A stretch of DNA of 64,000 nt from Bryopsis sp. KO-2023 (lineage: Eukaryota > Chlorophyta > Ulvophyceae > Bryopsidales > Bryopsidaceae). The notes below the pieces were generated by a model. The model saw only the letters and a list, made by a program, of their open reading frames with translations. It searched no databases and was not told where the DNA came from. The position numbers and the translations under genes are program-made. The DNA is taken from assembly GCA_030272585.1 (NCBI GenBank), contig BSYQ01000007.1:252001-316000 (forward strand), in the 5' to 3' direction. This document shows positions 1-10,019 of this stretch, piece by piece (the first letter of the stretch is position 1; each line of letters opens with the position of its first letter).

Positions 1-114
1 ATTGTATTTTCCACCATGTAGTATTTTGATGTGTACAATGAGTGCCAAATTGGGGATGAGAGAGCCCTGCAAGACACATTTACCGCCATAGGACTTGAAC
101 AACCACAAAACAAC

Positions 115-300
115 CACAACAAACACTTGGCCCGAGCGTGGCAAATATATAGTCACCCCCATACCCCATCGCCAGCCCCTCCTTAAGTCGCGAACAGATC
201 AAACCCATTAACGCAGCAATCCTCCACGTTGCCACCACCATCGCCACCTCCAACAGCATCAATCGCCAACAAGGAACACATATCGCCATCGCCATCAGAC
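115..300. repeat. TCGCCA-rich segment
   Basis: The motif TCGCCA or CATCGCCA recurs at short spacing in this otherwise gene-free stretch. The same compositional pattern is seen at about 10,030-11,170 and 18,240-18,520. This looks like a dispersed non-coding repeat, but I could not find its ends. No coding potential is convincing between 1 and 511. Confidence 0.4.
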
Positions 301-434
301 TTGAATATCCAGAATATAACTGGGGGGCTGGCAACAGGCTGGCAACGCGTTGGCAACATTTTGACAACGTGACCCGATTACGCAATGGGACGTTCGCCAA
401 TTACTAAAGCGCTCAGTCTGCCCGATGTAACTGC

Positions 435-480
435 GCAGGCGGCGAGGTGTGACGCACTCAAGTCACACCTCGCCGCCTGC
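435..480. repeat. Perfect 19-bp hairpin with 8-nt loop
   Basis: The arm at 435-453 (GCAGGCGGCGAGGTGTGAC) is the exact reverse complement of 462-480, with an 8-nt loop between them. It lies just upstream of the recombinase gene. It could be a regulatory hairpin, a small-RNA precursor or the relic of a tiny inverted-repeat element. The sequence alone does not say which. Confidence 0.7.
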
Positions 481-710
481 GACACGACTGATTCTTGCGT
501 GTATCTCTAAAAATGGACGATGTGACGAGCGAAACTGGGACGTTCGAGACCGATGGGACGTGGGATGGCGACAGTGTCACCAGTGCTTCCAGCGCTGGTG
601 ACGCTGCTGGTGCTGGTGTGAAACTCCATATCGATGCTGGATAAATGCACGAAAATGAAAAATCCAGAATATAACTGGCTTTTCCAGCTGACTGATAGAT
701 TTTGCATGAG

Positions 711-3700
711 ATGTTTGCAGAAAATCAGAAAATCAGAAAATTAACTCAAAATTTATTTACTTTTTATTTGTTCCTCAAAGGTCTAAAATTTTCAGAATTA
801 AAAAAGTTGGCACAAGAAGGAAATTGGCGGCGTATCGCACAACTGCTTGGACTAAACAATATCACAAACGAGACGGTGGAGGTTGGTATGATAACTCAAG
901 ACCAATCCAGAAAGGAACTTTGTTCCTTGTTGTTAAACTGGAGAGAATCGACGGCGAATAATTACACGAGGCGAATCAAGAAGTACTTGGTAAATATGTG
1001 TGGTAGAGACTGAATTCACTGGAATTCAACTGATTTTCCTGATTTTGCTCAAGGCTCCTTTTTTTTTTTTTTTGAATTTTCACTGAAATCCAACCTGATT
1101 TTCCCTGATTTTGCATTTTTTTTAAATTTCACTGGAATTCAACTGATTTTCCTGATTTTGCTCAAGACTGCAATTTTTTTATTCTTGAATTTTCACTGAA
1201 ATCCAACCTGATTTTCCCTGATTTCGCATTTTTTTTAAATTTCACTGGAATTCAACTGATTTTCCTGATTTTGCTCAAGGCTCCTTTTTTTTAATTCTTG
1301 AATTTTCACTGAAATCCAACCTGATTTTCCCTAATTAATTTTCATGTAGGATTGGCTTCAGGAAAAACACCCACAAGGGTGTCACAACAATTTCCTCGTC
1401 CGGCCGGGGTGGGTGATGGAGTTTCTTACGGAGGTGGATGAAAAAAAACGAAGCCTAGTGGGACAAAAACACAAAACTGCGGGTAACGAAAGGAAATACT
1501 AAAATCAGTTCGAAAAATTCTGGTAACGATGATAGTAACAAAAAATCAACAATATTTATAAGAAAAAATAAGAATTAATTTTCTGGGGGGCTGCAATTTT
1601 CAGATTTTTTTTTTTTTTTTTCATTTTTTTTTTTTTAGTGGATTTTGAGCCTGACCTTCGAGGGGTCTTGATGCGATTGGTACACGGCCAGTCCGTTGAA
1701 AACGTTATAGCAAAAAGGGAGAAAGTCACCTCAATCAACCCCGCCTTTGATGTGCAAGTGAGTGATATTCCGTACCTTGATCACTTGTTGTGCCATGACA
1801 TGTTGACACATGGTGTCCATGTGGATCTGGAAATTTTGCTTGGAGGGGTTGACGTCTCAGGCCTGGAGCCGGCACAAGGCATCGGTATCAACGAAATCCC
1901 AACCGTGGACGGTCATGAGGTAAGCGTGATTGATTTCTGGAATTCTGTTTTTTTTTACTAATTTAATATAATAGTATTAAGAATCTGCAAAACAGAGGAA
2001 TAAGGAAAAGAATTGGGAGGAAAACAAAACAAAACCTATAATTATTTAATTTTCTGTGAATTTTATAGATTTCAAAGAAGGATTTTGATGGCTATGTACA
2101 AGCCTTAAACATGCTTCAGAAATTTCAGTCCATGGTCATCAAAGATTCCGGGAGAGAGCTATTCTTGCAAAATGGCGTCTTCAAAAGCTGGCGTGACAAG
2201 TGGCGCTCGGGGGTCGCTAAAAGATTAGCGGAGTAAGTGACCTCTCTTTTTCTTATATATTCTTTCGTTTTCGTTTTCGTTTTTGTTTTTGTTTTTGTTT
2301 TTGTTTTTGTTTTTGTTTTTGTTTTTGTTTTTGTTTTTGTTTTTGTTTTTGTTTTTGTTTTTGTTTTTGTTTTTGTTTTTGTTTTTGTTTTTGCTTTTGC
2401 TTTTAAATCATTTTGAAATCTGCAGCCCCTAAAAAAAATGGGTGGATGGGGCTGCAGATTGTGCAGTCATATTCTGGAAATGGGTGGATGGGCTGCAGAT
2501 TCTGCAGTTATATTCTGGAAATGGTGGATGGGCTGCAGATTCTGCAGTTATATTCTGGAAATGGTGGATGGGCTGCAGATTCTGCAGCCCTTATGAATGG
2601 AAATGGGTGGATGGGTTGCAGATTCTGCAGCCCTTATGAATGGAAATGGGTGGATGGGCTGCAGAATCTGCAGTTATATTCTGGAAATGGTGGATGGGCT
2701 GCAGATTCTGCAGCCCTTATGAATGGAAATGGGTGGATGGGTTGCAGATTCTGCAGCCCTTATGAATGGAAATGGGTGGATGGGTTGCAGATTCTGCAGC
2801 CCTTATGAATGGAAATGGGTGGATGGGTTGCAGATTCTGCAGCCCTTATGAATGGAAATGGGTGGATGGGTTGCAGATTCTGCAGCCCTTATGAATGGAA
2901 ATGGGTGGATGGGCTGCAGAATCTGCAGTTATATTCTGGAAATGGTGGATGGGCTGCAGATTCTGCAGCCCTTATGAATGGAAATGGGTGGATGGGTTGC
3001 AGATTCTGCAGCCCTTATGAATGGAAATGGGTGGATGGGTTGCAGATTCTGCAGCCCTTATGAATGGAAATGGGTGGATGGGCTGCAGATTCTGCAGCCC
3101 TTATGAATGGAAGAATCGGCATCCCCCAAAAAAAATGGGTGGATGGGGTTGTAGAATCTACAGCCCTTATGAATGGAGGCGGAATGGATGGGCTGTGGAT
3201 TCCGCAGCCCCCATGATTCGTTTGTTTGAACCCGTTTGAAACAGGTATTTGTTTCAAAACTCAGTTGTGTTACATTTTGGAGAAAACCAACAAGGTCAAT
3301 GAAGATCGAGAGCACCCCCCAGTTATATTCTGGGAGTGAAGGAGTGAAAGAGCTAATCCAAAACATTATGGGCTTTACTCCAAAACAACATTCTGGGATT
3401 TAAAATAAGAAAGACGACTAACTTTCAAATATCTCCAATCAATGGTGTTTAAACAGGAAATTCTCCGATCGCCAGCGAGGCGGTTTGGGGGACTCGTTTT
3501 CGGCCGAAACAAAGAAACAAATACAGGAGGAGTACATGTGCAACCCCTCCCCTAATGCAATGCAACTGAGGGCCTTGTTTTTGATGAGCTGTGCGACACT
3601 TGGGAGGGGGGACGATATGAGAAAAGTTCAATACTCTGACCTTTCGGTCGAGAAGCTTCCAGATTTTTCCCCTCGCCCAATGACCATCCTCAATATAACG

Positions 3701-6700
3701 AAGCATATCGTAAGTCCCGGAAATTTGCTCCTTATATTCTGGAAATTTATCGAAAGGCGACCGATTCTGCAAATTTATTGGAAGGCGACTGATTATATTT
3801 TGAAAAAAACATCTCAACTGAAATTTTAATGAAATGATCCAAAACAAATAAAAAATAGTTTCTTTTTTTTCGAAACTATTGTTTGTTTGTGCTCACCATG
3901 AATTGCAAAACCGTTTCAGGGTAAGAAGAATGATACCGGAGTGAAAGAACATTTATCTTTGGCTCCGCATCGTGATCCATTGGTGTGCGGAGTCGTGGCA
4001 CTGAGTTTACTCCTTGTTTGGAGAGAACATCATTTGAAGCGGGACCCTCCGAATGCGTTTTGCCCTCGGCGCTCTTGGTATGGTTGGTACCTCTTCCAGG
4101 GTTCATCGCCAACCACAGAGATGGATTACAATGTCCATCTCGAGGGCGCCAAGCGTGCCCTCAAGGCCGTCCAGTTTTCCACCACCCACCCTACTCATTG
4201 CCCCCGGATCTCCGGGGCAAATGAGTTGAGGAAAGCCGGGTGAGGTTTTCCAGAGATTATGTCCTACTTTCTAATAATTCAGTTGGTTTCCTTCGAGTTC
4301 ATTTTTTTTTAAATGTTTTATATTTATCAAAACAGGGCGGACAACGGGGTCGTGCGTTCAATGTTATTGCATTCACGGAGAGACGACGAACTTTCGTACC
4401 TCCACACTCCCCCGCCCGAAGGCTTGTTCATCATGGCAGGTTTTCGAGGGGGAAAACATGACATGTTCAGAATGGACGTGGACCCGGGCGACTATTTCCC
4501 CACCATGACAGGATCGATTTTCCCTGACCTGGAAACACAACTTGAATCAAAGCGAAGGGTAAGCTGGACTCTTTGGGAGACCTGCAACCAGTAAATTTCA
4601 GTTTTGTTTTCCCACCTCCTGCTCATCGTTCTTCTTTCTGTCCACCTGACCAAGGAGTTACTCTGAATATATATCTGGCTTGGGTGGGATTCGAACCCAC
4701 CATTCCCCAAAGAACCAAGCAACAAAAGATATGTTAGCTGACTGAACATTGTGCTCCCAGCACAATCAGTCGTATACTGCAGCCTTCAAGGATGTGTCCG
4801 GGGAAAGATATCTTGAGGCGAAATTGTTCCTTCGACGCATCTTCTGGGCAAACTTGCCTGCACTACATGACAGGTATACATTCTTTTCTCTTCATTTCGG
4901 GCAAATGCAATGTAACAAAAAGATGTCAGCTCCCAGAATATCCGCCCTATTTTGGTTGGGTACACAAATCAGATGAAACATCCAGAATATAACATTCATG
5001 AAATACCAATTTTATGAAACGTAATTTTTCTGTTGCCCTGCCTGATTCCTCACCACCTTCCAAAGTTTGGATCCTCCCCTGAAAATCCCAAGCATCACCG
5101 ACTCCCACTTTTCGCACTTTGCATTCTGAAGGCAATTTTTCATGTGGAATTCATCCTGGCGAGGTATTCTCTCACATGATACACAAGAATCGCCGCAATT
5201 CTCTGTCGTGATCACATCTTCTTCGTGGATCGGTGCAGGTATCCACAGCACCCAATATTCGAGATTCCCGAACTGAGGATGCATGAACAAGACTTCCTTT
5301 CATGGAAGGTTTTGCAAAGCACCTATCTCCAAAACATGGGCTGCTCCACAGAGGTTCAGCCGCATGATGACCTGGCGGCGGCTGCTCTGAGCTCGGCTCT
5401 TGCTGCTGTCCAACGCGCCACATCTTCAGGCAATCCCAACCTTGCACATCCCACAACGTTTGTTCTTCATATCGTCGCCTCGTCAATAAACAAATTTGCA
5501 GAACCCTAACAGTCCCGAAATCAACCAGATCTTTGTCTACAGAAAAAAAAAATTATATATTATCTTTTTTTTTCTTTCATCTCACCACAAACACGGACAG
5601 CCTCTCTTCCACTTGTTTCAGGGATTGCTTTGCAATATCCGTCAACATCACCAGCAGGCGCAAGCCAGCCCTTCGATTTACATGGAGAACGGCCACCTTG
5701 GCCTCCTGTCCTTCACCCCTTGCTGCAAACGTTCCCGATCACAACGCCTTGTCCAACAGCAGCACCGCCCCAGCCACTACCTACAGGGGAACAGACAACA
5801 CACCAGACCACGACAGGTGCGCCCTCACTTCACCCCTTGCTGCAAACAGTCCGGGCCCCGCACAACCCCCTCCCAGCTCCCTCCACACTCCTTCGTCCGA
5901 TTGCACCAACAGTGGGGCAGAGGTCGGTTATTCATACGCCAAATCCATCCCCATTATCAACATCAGCAGCAGATGCCGGCCAGCTCTCGGTATTACCTGG
6001 AGGACATCCACCTTTGCTACACCCCCGCCCGCAAACATTCCCGTCCACATTGCCTTTCCCAACAGCAGCATCTCCCCAGCTGCAGCCTGCACATCACGAC
6101 ATCACGACAGGTGCGCCCTCACTTCACCCCTTGCTGCAAACAGTCCGGGCCCCGCACAACCCCCTCCCAGCTCCCTCCACACTCCTTCGTCCGATGGCAC
6201 CAACAGTGGGGCAGAAGTCGGCCATTCATACGCCAAATCCATCCCCATTATCAACATCAGCAGCAGATGCTGGCCAGCTCTTGGCATTACCTGGCGGACA
6301 TCCACCTTTGCTACACCCCCGCCTGCAAACATTCCCATCCACATTGCCTTTCCCAACAGCAGCATCTCCCCAGCTGCAGCCTGCACATCACGACATCACG
6401 ACAGGTGCGCCCTTGCTTCACCCTATGCTCCAACGTGCAGGGGGGCAAAGTGCACAGGGCCTCATGACACGTCCCCATTTGCTTCACCCGGTGCTGCAAC
6501 CAGTATCAAGCCCAGTGCTTCGCCCAAGAACACCAGGTTCCCAGCCGCAACTTGCAAGGGGGCGCGAAACCTGGCACGTCACGACAGGTTGGGATTTGTA
6601 GGATTTGAGGTACATCCTTGCGTTTCAAAGCATGAACACAACACACACACATACCTACATCTGCACATTCAGGTGATTTGGAATGACTTCTGGTGGCCCT

Positions 6701-7556
6701 TTGGTTCATGAGAAATGTAAAATTAAAGCAAAATCTGCATATGGTCAAACTGAGAATGTAGGGAATGCAGTGTCCAGAATGTAGCCAGAGTACTACCATG
6801 ACTCATCAGAAAGATAATGACCAGAAATTCATGTGACCAAGCTGGTGACAATTATTTTGGTTGATCCAGAAAGTCTGAGACCCTCACTCACCGTACCCCA
6901 AGCTCCTCCCCACCTGCCACAACAGTCCGCTGCTTCTCTGCTGGTTCCGAGGCCTGTCTCATCCCAGCTTCTCCCACTGAACCAACCTATGCCACAGCCA
7001 CAAAAATTTGGCGGCGTTACTCTTCCCCCTGTGAAGCTCCAAAATAGGGACCTCCGGAGCTTGAATGGTAATGATCATCCTGCAACAGAAAAAGACGCCC
7101 CCCCCCCCCCGCAACCCTGACATTGAAGTTCTTCGAAAAACGCAATCACAAGTCCGTTTTATATATAAGCAACAGCCAGTTATATTCTGGAGCTACATAC
7201 TTCCACAACAATCACGGCTCCGGTTTATTGTTTTTGAAGAAAGCGATTCCCATCACATCTGGGAGGAGTGGAAGAAGGGCATTCACCTGACCCCGTTGGT
7301 GCAAACGGCTCCTTTAAAGGCCCTCTTCAGCCTTGGTCGACCTGGCATGTGGAGGGTGAACGATGGAACTCACCGCTCGTTCTTCACACGCCGCTACAAA
7401 CTCTACGCACACATGGAAGCGCTCAAAAACAGGGTTGGGGAACGAGCGATGCTGGAATTAATGGAGGGGTGGCGAGCGAGCATTAAACCATCATCACTTT
7501 CCAAATTGCTGAGGGACTTGGAGGCGAAGAAAATACCACCCTCCTGTTTTGTTTGA
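711..7556 (+). CDS. Crypton-like tyrosine recombinase with GCR1_C-type DNA-binding domain (split gene)
   Basis: This is a multi-exon gene. Exons that agree in phase are 796 (or 711)-989, 1350-1482, 1639-1919, 2069-2232, 3457-3709, 3920-4239, 4336-4558, 4761-4873 and 5239-about 5457, followed by 5622-6587, part of 6,867-7,064 and the last exon ending at 7556. The core resembles the Ndc10/CBF3 domain-2 and Crypton recombinase family: LGRGDDMR gives the first catalytic Arg, THCPR gives His and Arg, and SYLHTPPP is the likely nucleophilic Tyr, followed by the typical IMAGF. Residues coded at about 7,250-7,440 (HHIWEEWKKGI, then WR and FFTRRYK) match GCR1_C. Between the two lies a Pro-rich linker. 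Such enzymes cut and rejoin DNA through a Tyr link. The start is unsure: an ATG at 512 in good context (MDDVTSETGTF) could be a first exon. The junctions near 5,460 and 6,590-7,190 are unresolved. It could be a Crypton transposon or a domesticated host gene; I saw no element ends. Confidence 0.72.
1014..1335. repeat. Tandem repeat of about 113 bp in an intron
   Basis: The phrase TCACTGGAATTCAACTGATT recurs at about 1,014, 1,129 and 1,243 (period about 113 bp), alternating with a related CACTGAAATCCAACCTGATT half. The block lies between the exons ending at 989 and starting at 1350 of the recombinase gene, so it is probably intronic. Confidence 0.75.
2262..2402. repeat. (TTTTTG)n hexamer microsatellite
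   Basis: More than twenty nearly uninterrupted TTTTTG units, with a few TTTTCG and TTTTGC variants at the edges. It sits at the 5' end of the long intron between exons 2069-2232 and 3457-3709 of the recombinase gene. Confidence 0.95.
2436..3230. repeat. 40-43 bp minisatellite with a palindromic GCTGCAGATTCTGCAGC core
   Basis: About 18 head-to-tail units alternate between two types. One carries TTATGAATGGAAATGGGTGG and the other carries TTATATTCTGGAAATGGTGG. Both contain the near-palindrome GCTGCAGATTCTGCAGC. Long ORFs in several frames are artefacts of the repetition. The block fills most of the intron before the exon that carries the first catalytic Arg of the recombinase. Confidence 0.95.
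4676..4752 (-). other. tRNA-like (B-box-bearing) sequence in an intron
   Basis: On the minus strand GGTGGGTTCGAATCCCACC forms a T-arm with a perfect B box, preceded by a D-arm-like TTCAGTCAGCTAACAT. The 5' part does not pair with the 3' acceptor strand, so this is a tRNA-derived relic (SINE-like), not a functional tRNA. It lies in the intron before the exon starting at 4761. Confidence 0.45.
5817..6404 (+). repeat. 294-bp coding tandem repeat (98-aa Pro-rich unit)
   Basis: Two near-identical 294 bp units begin at 5817 and 6111, and a partial third begins at 6405. Earlier partial units are seen from about 5,700. The period is exactly 98 codons, so the frame is kept, and all three forward frames stay open for hundreds of bases. 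In the frame that begins GAPSLHPLLQT the unit is Pro/Thr/Ser-rich and likely disordered. It links the recombinase core to the GCR1_C-like domain. Confidence 0.8.
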
Positions 7557-8834
7557 CTTGTTGTGAAACACTAATTTTAAAGAAGCCCGCAGCTTGGACT
7601 CATACCTTGGCCACCGGGCCAGAAGGAATATTCTGGTCAAAACCGGGAAGTCAATACGGCGAAGGGAGTTCTGGGACTCCAAAAAACTGGAAAGAGCCAA
7701 TAAGAGCCCAGTTATATGGATGCGTCATGATGGCTCACTTCTGCAACACCACTGAAGGACCAAAAAGAAAAGGCTTACAAGCTGCCCGATGCTGTTCATG
7801 CGATTCGGATAGTTGTTTCTTTCGATCGAGCTCTTTTTCAAAACCAGCCACGTTTCCCTTCACCTCCACAGCTTTCTTTTCCACCTCCATTCTCACGCCT
7901 CCAATCCATGTTGGATAGCACTGGGGAATAAAGAAAGAAACACCATCACAAATACTGAGGAGTGACAAAACCACACGACCTGGAGAAAGAATTATGCAGG
8001 TGTAGAACACGGGCCTATGTTCTACACCTGCCAATATGCATAGATCGCCAGCTATATTGTGGGTAGAACGTGACAAACATACATTGATTGATTCATGTCA
8101 AAGGATGTACAGACTAAGCACTGATATTGCCAGGCTGCCAGTTATATTGTGGGTCTCTTGCGAGTCCATTGCTGACACCGAAAGACCCCTCCAAGTCCCA
8201 AGGAAAATAACTCACCGCTGGTGCAGTGGTCTTGACCGAGAACGAGGTTGCTCACAGCCACCCAGTTATATTCTGGATCTATTCTAAATCTATTGTCATG
8301 GCAACAGAAAATACAACAAGGGTCAGTAGAGTAGGAAAAGAAAAGAACACAGAGGTTGCTGAGAATATTATGCCCACAGCGCTACCTTTGATTTCAATTT
8401 TTGCGAAATGTTTTGAATCGATGCTGAGTGATTTCCTATGTTTCTCGTGTTCATGAAAAGGGCTTCCAATCAAGTCTCAACCAATGTTTGTGAGTTGCCA
8501 GGGAAAGGCACTTTGTTTTTTGTGTCTTTTCGTTCTACACACATACATTTCGCCACAGGTTGAGCATCCTCTCTTGCTCTCTCAAAGAAAGAAGAGCATG
8601 GCTGGACCCAACGAATCTCGATGAAAACACATCACTGCAAAAGACACAAGAAAACAACTGTTGGACCAGGAAAGCAAAGCAGCAAGCACATTTCTTGTTG
8701 TGGATATATATCCTGGTTACCCAGGTTATATATCATATGAAACAGTCTGTCCAGACCTGGCGAAGACAATAAAACACGGATCCAAAGATGGGAAAACCAA
8801 CCGAAAGGAATAGAGTTCCAGAACAAACCGGGAA
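7557..8834. other. Gene-free stretch
   Basis: No ORF here has recognisable features. The stretch holds three copies of the 15-bp CCAGTTATATTCTGG-type motif, a perfect hairpin at 7996-8031 and a near-palindrome at 8703-8734 (13 of 14 arm bases match, with arms ending CCTGG and CCAGG and a 4-nt spacer). Confidence 0.5.
7996..8031. repeat. Perfect 14-bp hairpin with 8-nt loop
   Basis: GCAGGTGTAGAACA at 7996-8009 is the exact reverse complement of 8018-8031, with an 8-nt loop. The loop length equals that of the hairpin at 435-480, although the arms differ. Confidence 0.7.
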
Positions 8835-9206
8835 ATGTCGAAGATGGTCCACACACCGCAACCACACGTACCCATGTGCGAAGTCAGGCAGCGTCTCAGG
8901 GAGCAAGCCCGACGGGCGCAAGCTCCAGTGGAAGGTGGGGTGGCGGCGGAAACGGCCCCGACGGTCTCGACGGGCGGACCAGGGGGATCAACCCCCGCGA
9001 GGGAGGTTCCACAAAGCAGAGGACGACGTGCGACAGAGGAAGCGAAGACCGAGGGTAAGAGTCGAAACCCTCGCGCCCAGAAAAAGTGCGAGATCGCGTT
9101 GCCAACGCCACGTGGCTCCGTCGGGCTGGGAGGGGGGGGAGGGGGGGTGTACGGCCGTTGCCAACGATGTTGCCGTGATGTGGCGAACGCGATCGCGCGC
9201 CAGTAG
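8835..9206 (+). CDS. Possible hypothetical ORF of 123 codons
   Basis: An ATG-initiated frame (MSKMVHTPQPHVPMCEVRQR) gives a basic, Gly-, Arg- and Pro-rich product without known motifs. A second frame is open across the same segment, and the local GC is high, so openness may be due to composition. A GT donor-like GGTAAGAG lies inside at about 9,053, which would fit a first exon. No neighbour supports a role. I do not recognise it. Confidence 0.15.
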   Translation: MSKMVHTPQPHVPMCEVRQRLREQARRAQAPVEGGVAAETAPTVSTGGPGGSTPAREVPQSRGRRATEEAKTEGKSRNPRAQKKCEIALPTPRGSVGLGGGGGGVYGRCQRCCRDVANAIARQ

Positions 9207-9228
9207 TATCCTCTTTGATGTCAAAAAG

Positions 9229-9400
9229 CGCCTGAAGCCACAACAGGTACGAATTTATCTTTTTATATCTCAGGGTGTGTTGGCGAAGATGGATTGTCGA
9301 CGTACTGGGTGGTGGCCATATGGTACCCAACAATTTTACCAAACAAAATACAGCTCGACATCTGTCCTACTCCGACTCCAGACCCGCCTAGAATCGAACG
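9229..9400. repeat. Diverged dispersed repeat, copy 1
   Basis: Two parts of this segment match others in the window by eye. GCGCCTGAAGCCACAAC...GGATTGTCGACGTACTGGG resembles 10,491-10,560. ACCCAACAATTTTACCAAAC...CGACATCTGTCCTACTC resembles 10,849-10,925. The order is the same at both places, so 10,491-10,930 is probably a second copy that carries extra DNA inside. No terminal repeats or target duplication were recognised. Confidence 0.5.
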
Positions 9401-9608
9401 TCAGGCAACCCCCGGTTTTACGCCGGCGTCCAAAAAAAGAAGAAGAAGGAGAGGACGAGGTGGTGAAGGCGAAGTAGAGAAGGAGGACAGAAGGAGCAGG
9501 CGGAAAGGACGACAACAGAAGGCACAGGCGGACACGCGGCAGAGCTCGGAGCAGGGAAGGCGCAGGCGGAGAGAACGACGTTCTGGTTCTAGTGCTCTGC
9601 ATCACCAC

Positions 9609-10011
9609 CAGACATGGGCTGAGACCCCTGTGCACAGGACAGGACAGAACAGACTGTCTGTTCTGTGCACAGGGTCGGACCTGTGCTGCACAGGTGCACA
9701 GACCTGTACAGCACAGCACAGACAGGGTCTGTGCAAAGTCTGTGCAGGTCTGTGCAAAGTCTGTGTAGGTCTGTGCACAGTCTGTGCAGTTTCTGTGTAG
9801 ACTCTGTGCACAGTCTGTGCAGATTCTGTGCAGATTCTGTGCAGTTCTGTGCTGTGCTGTGCAGTCTGTGCACCTGTGCAGCACAGGTCCGACCTGTGCA
9901 CAGAACAGACAGTCTGTTCTGTTCTAGCCTGTGGAATTTCGAAAAACAAGACAGGACAGCACAGGGTGCACAGAACCCGCACAGAACCCTGTCCTGTGCA
10001 GCCCATGACTG
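9609..10011. mobile_element. Non-autonomous hAT element (403 bp)
   Basis: It begins CAGACATGGGCTG and ends CAGCCCATGACTG, which are inverted copies at 12 of 13 positions. It is flanked by the perfect 8-bp duplication ATCACCAC (9601-9608 and 10012-10019). An 8-bp duplication and CAG-type ends are hAT hallmarks. The interior is dense in CTGTGCA and TCTGTGC direct and inverted motifs, likely transposase-binding sites. About 100 bp at its right end also match the right end of the larger hAT element at 11,227-18,170, which is its likely source of transposase. It codes for nothing. Confidence 0.95.
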
Positions 10012-10019
10012 ATCACCAC

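Larger units (their letters stand above)
309..8276. repeat. Dispersed 15-bp near-palindrome CCAGTTATATTCTGG
   Basis: Full or near-full copies lie at 309-323, 664-678, 3319-3333, 7186-7200, 8048-8062, 8138-8152 and 8262-8276. Shorter matches occur near 3,730, 4,982 and 7,708, and one is built into the minisatellite at 2,436-3,230. Both orientations occur. I saw none to the right of 8.3 kb. It is unrelated to the hAT and LTR termini in the window. Confidence 0.8.

Noticed and set aside
2436-3230. CRISPR-like array
   Set aside because: Units of 40-43 bp follow head to tail with no unique spacers; it is a minisatellite in a eukaryotic intron.
2413-3366. ORFs of 65-131 codons in the minisatellite
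   Set aside because: They merely translate the repeat unit (GWMGCRFCSPYEWK) and run in several frames and both strands.
5496-6711. Three long overlapping Pro/His/Ser-rich ORFs taken as separate genes
   Set aside because: They are frames of the same 294-bp tandem repeat; only one fits the exon context of the recombinase gene.
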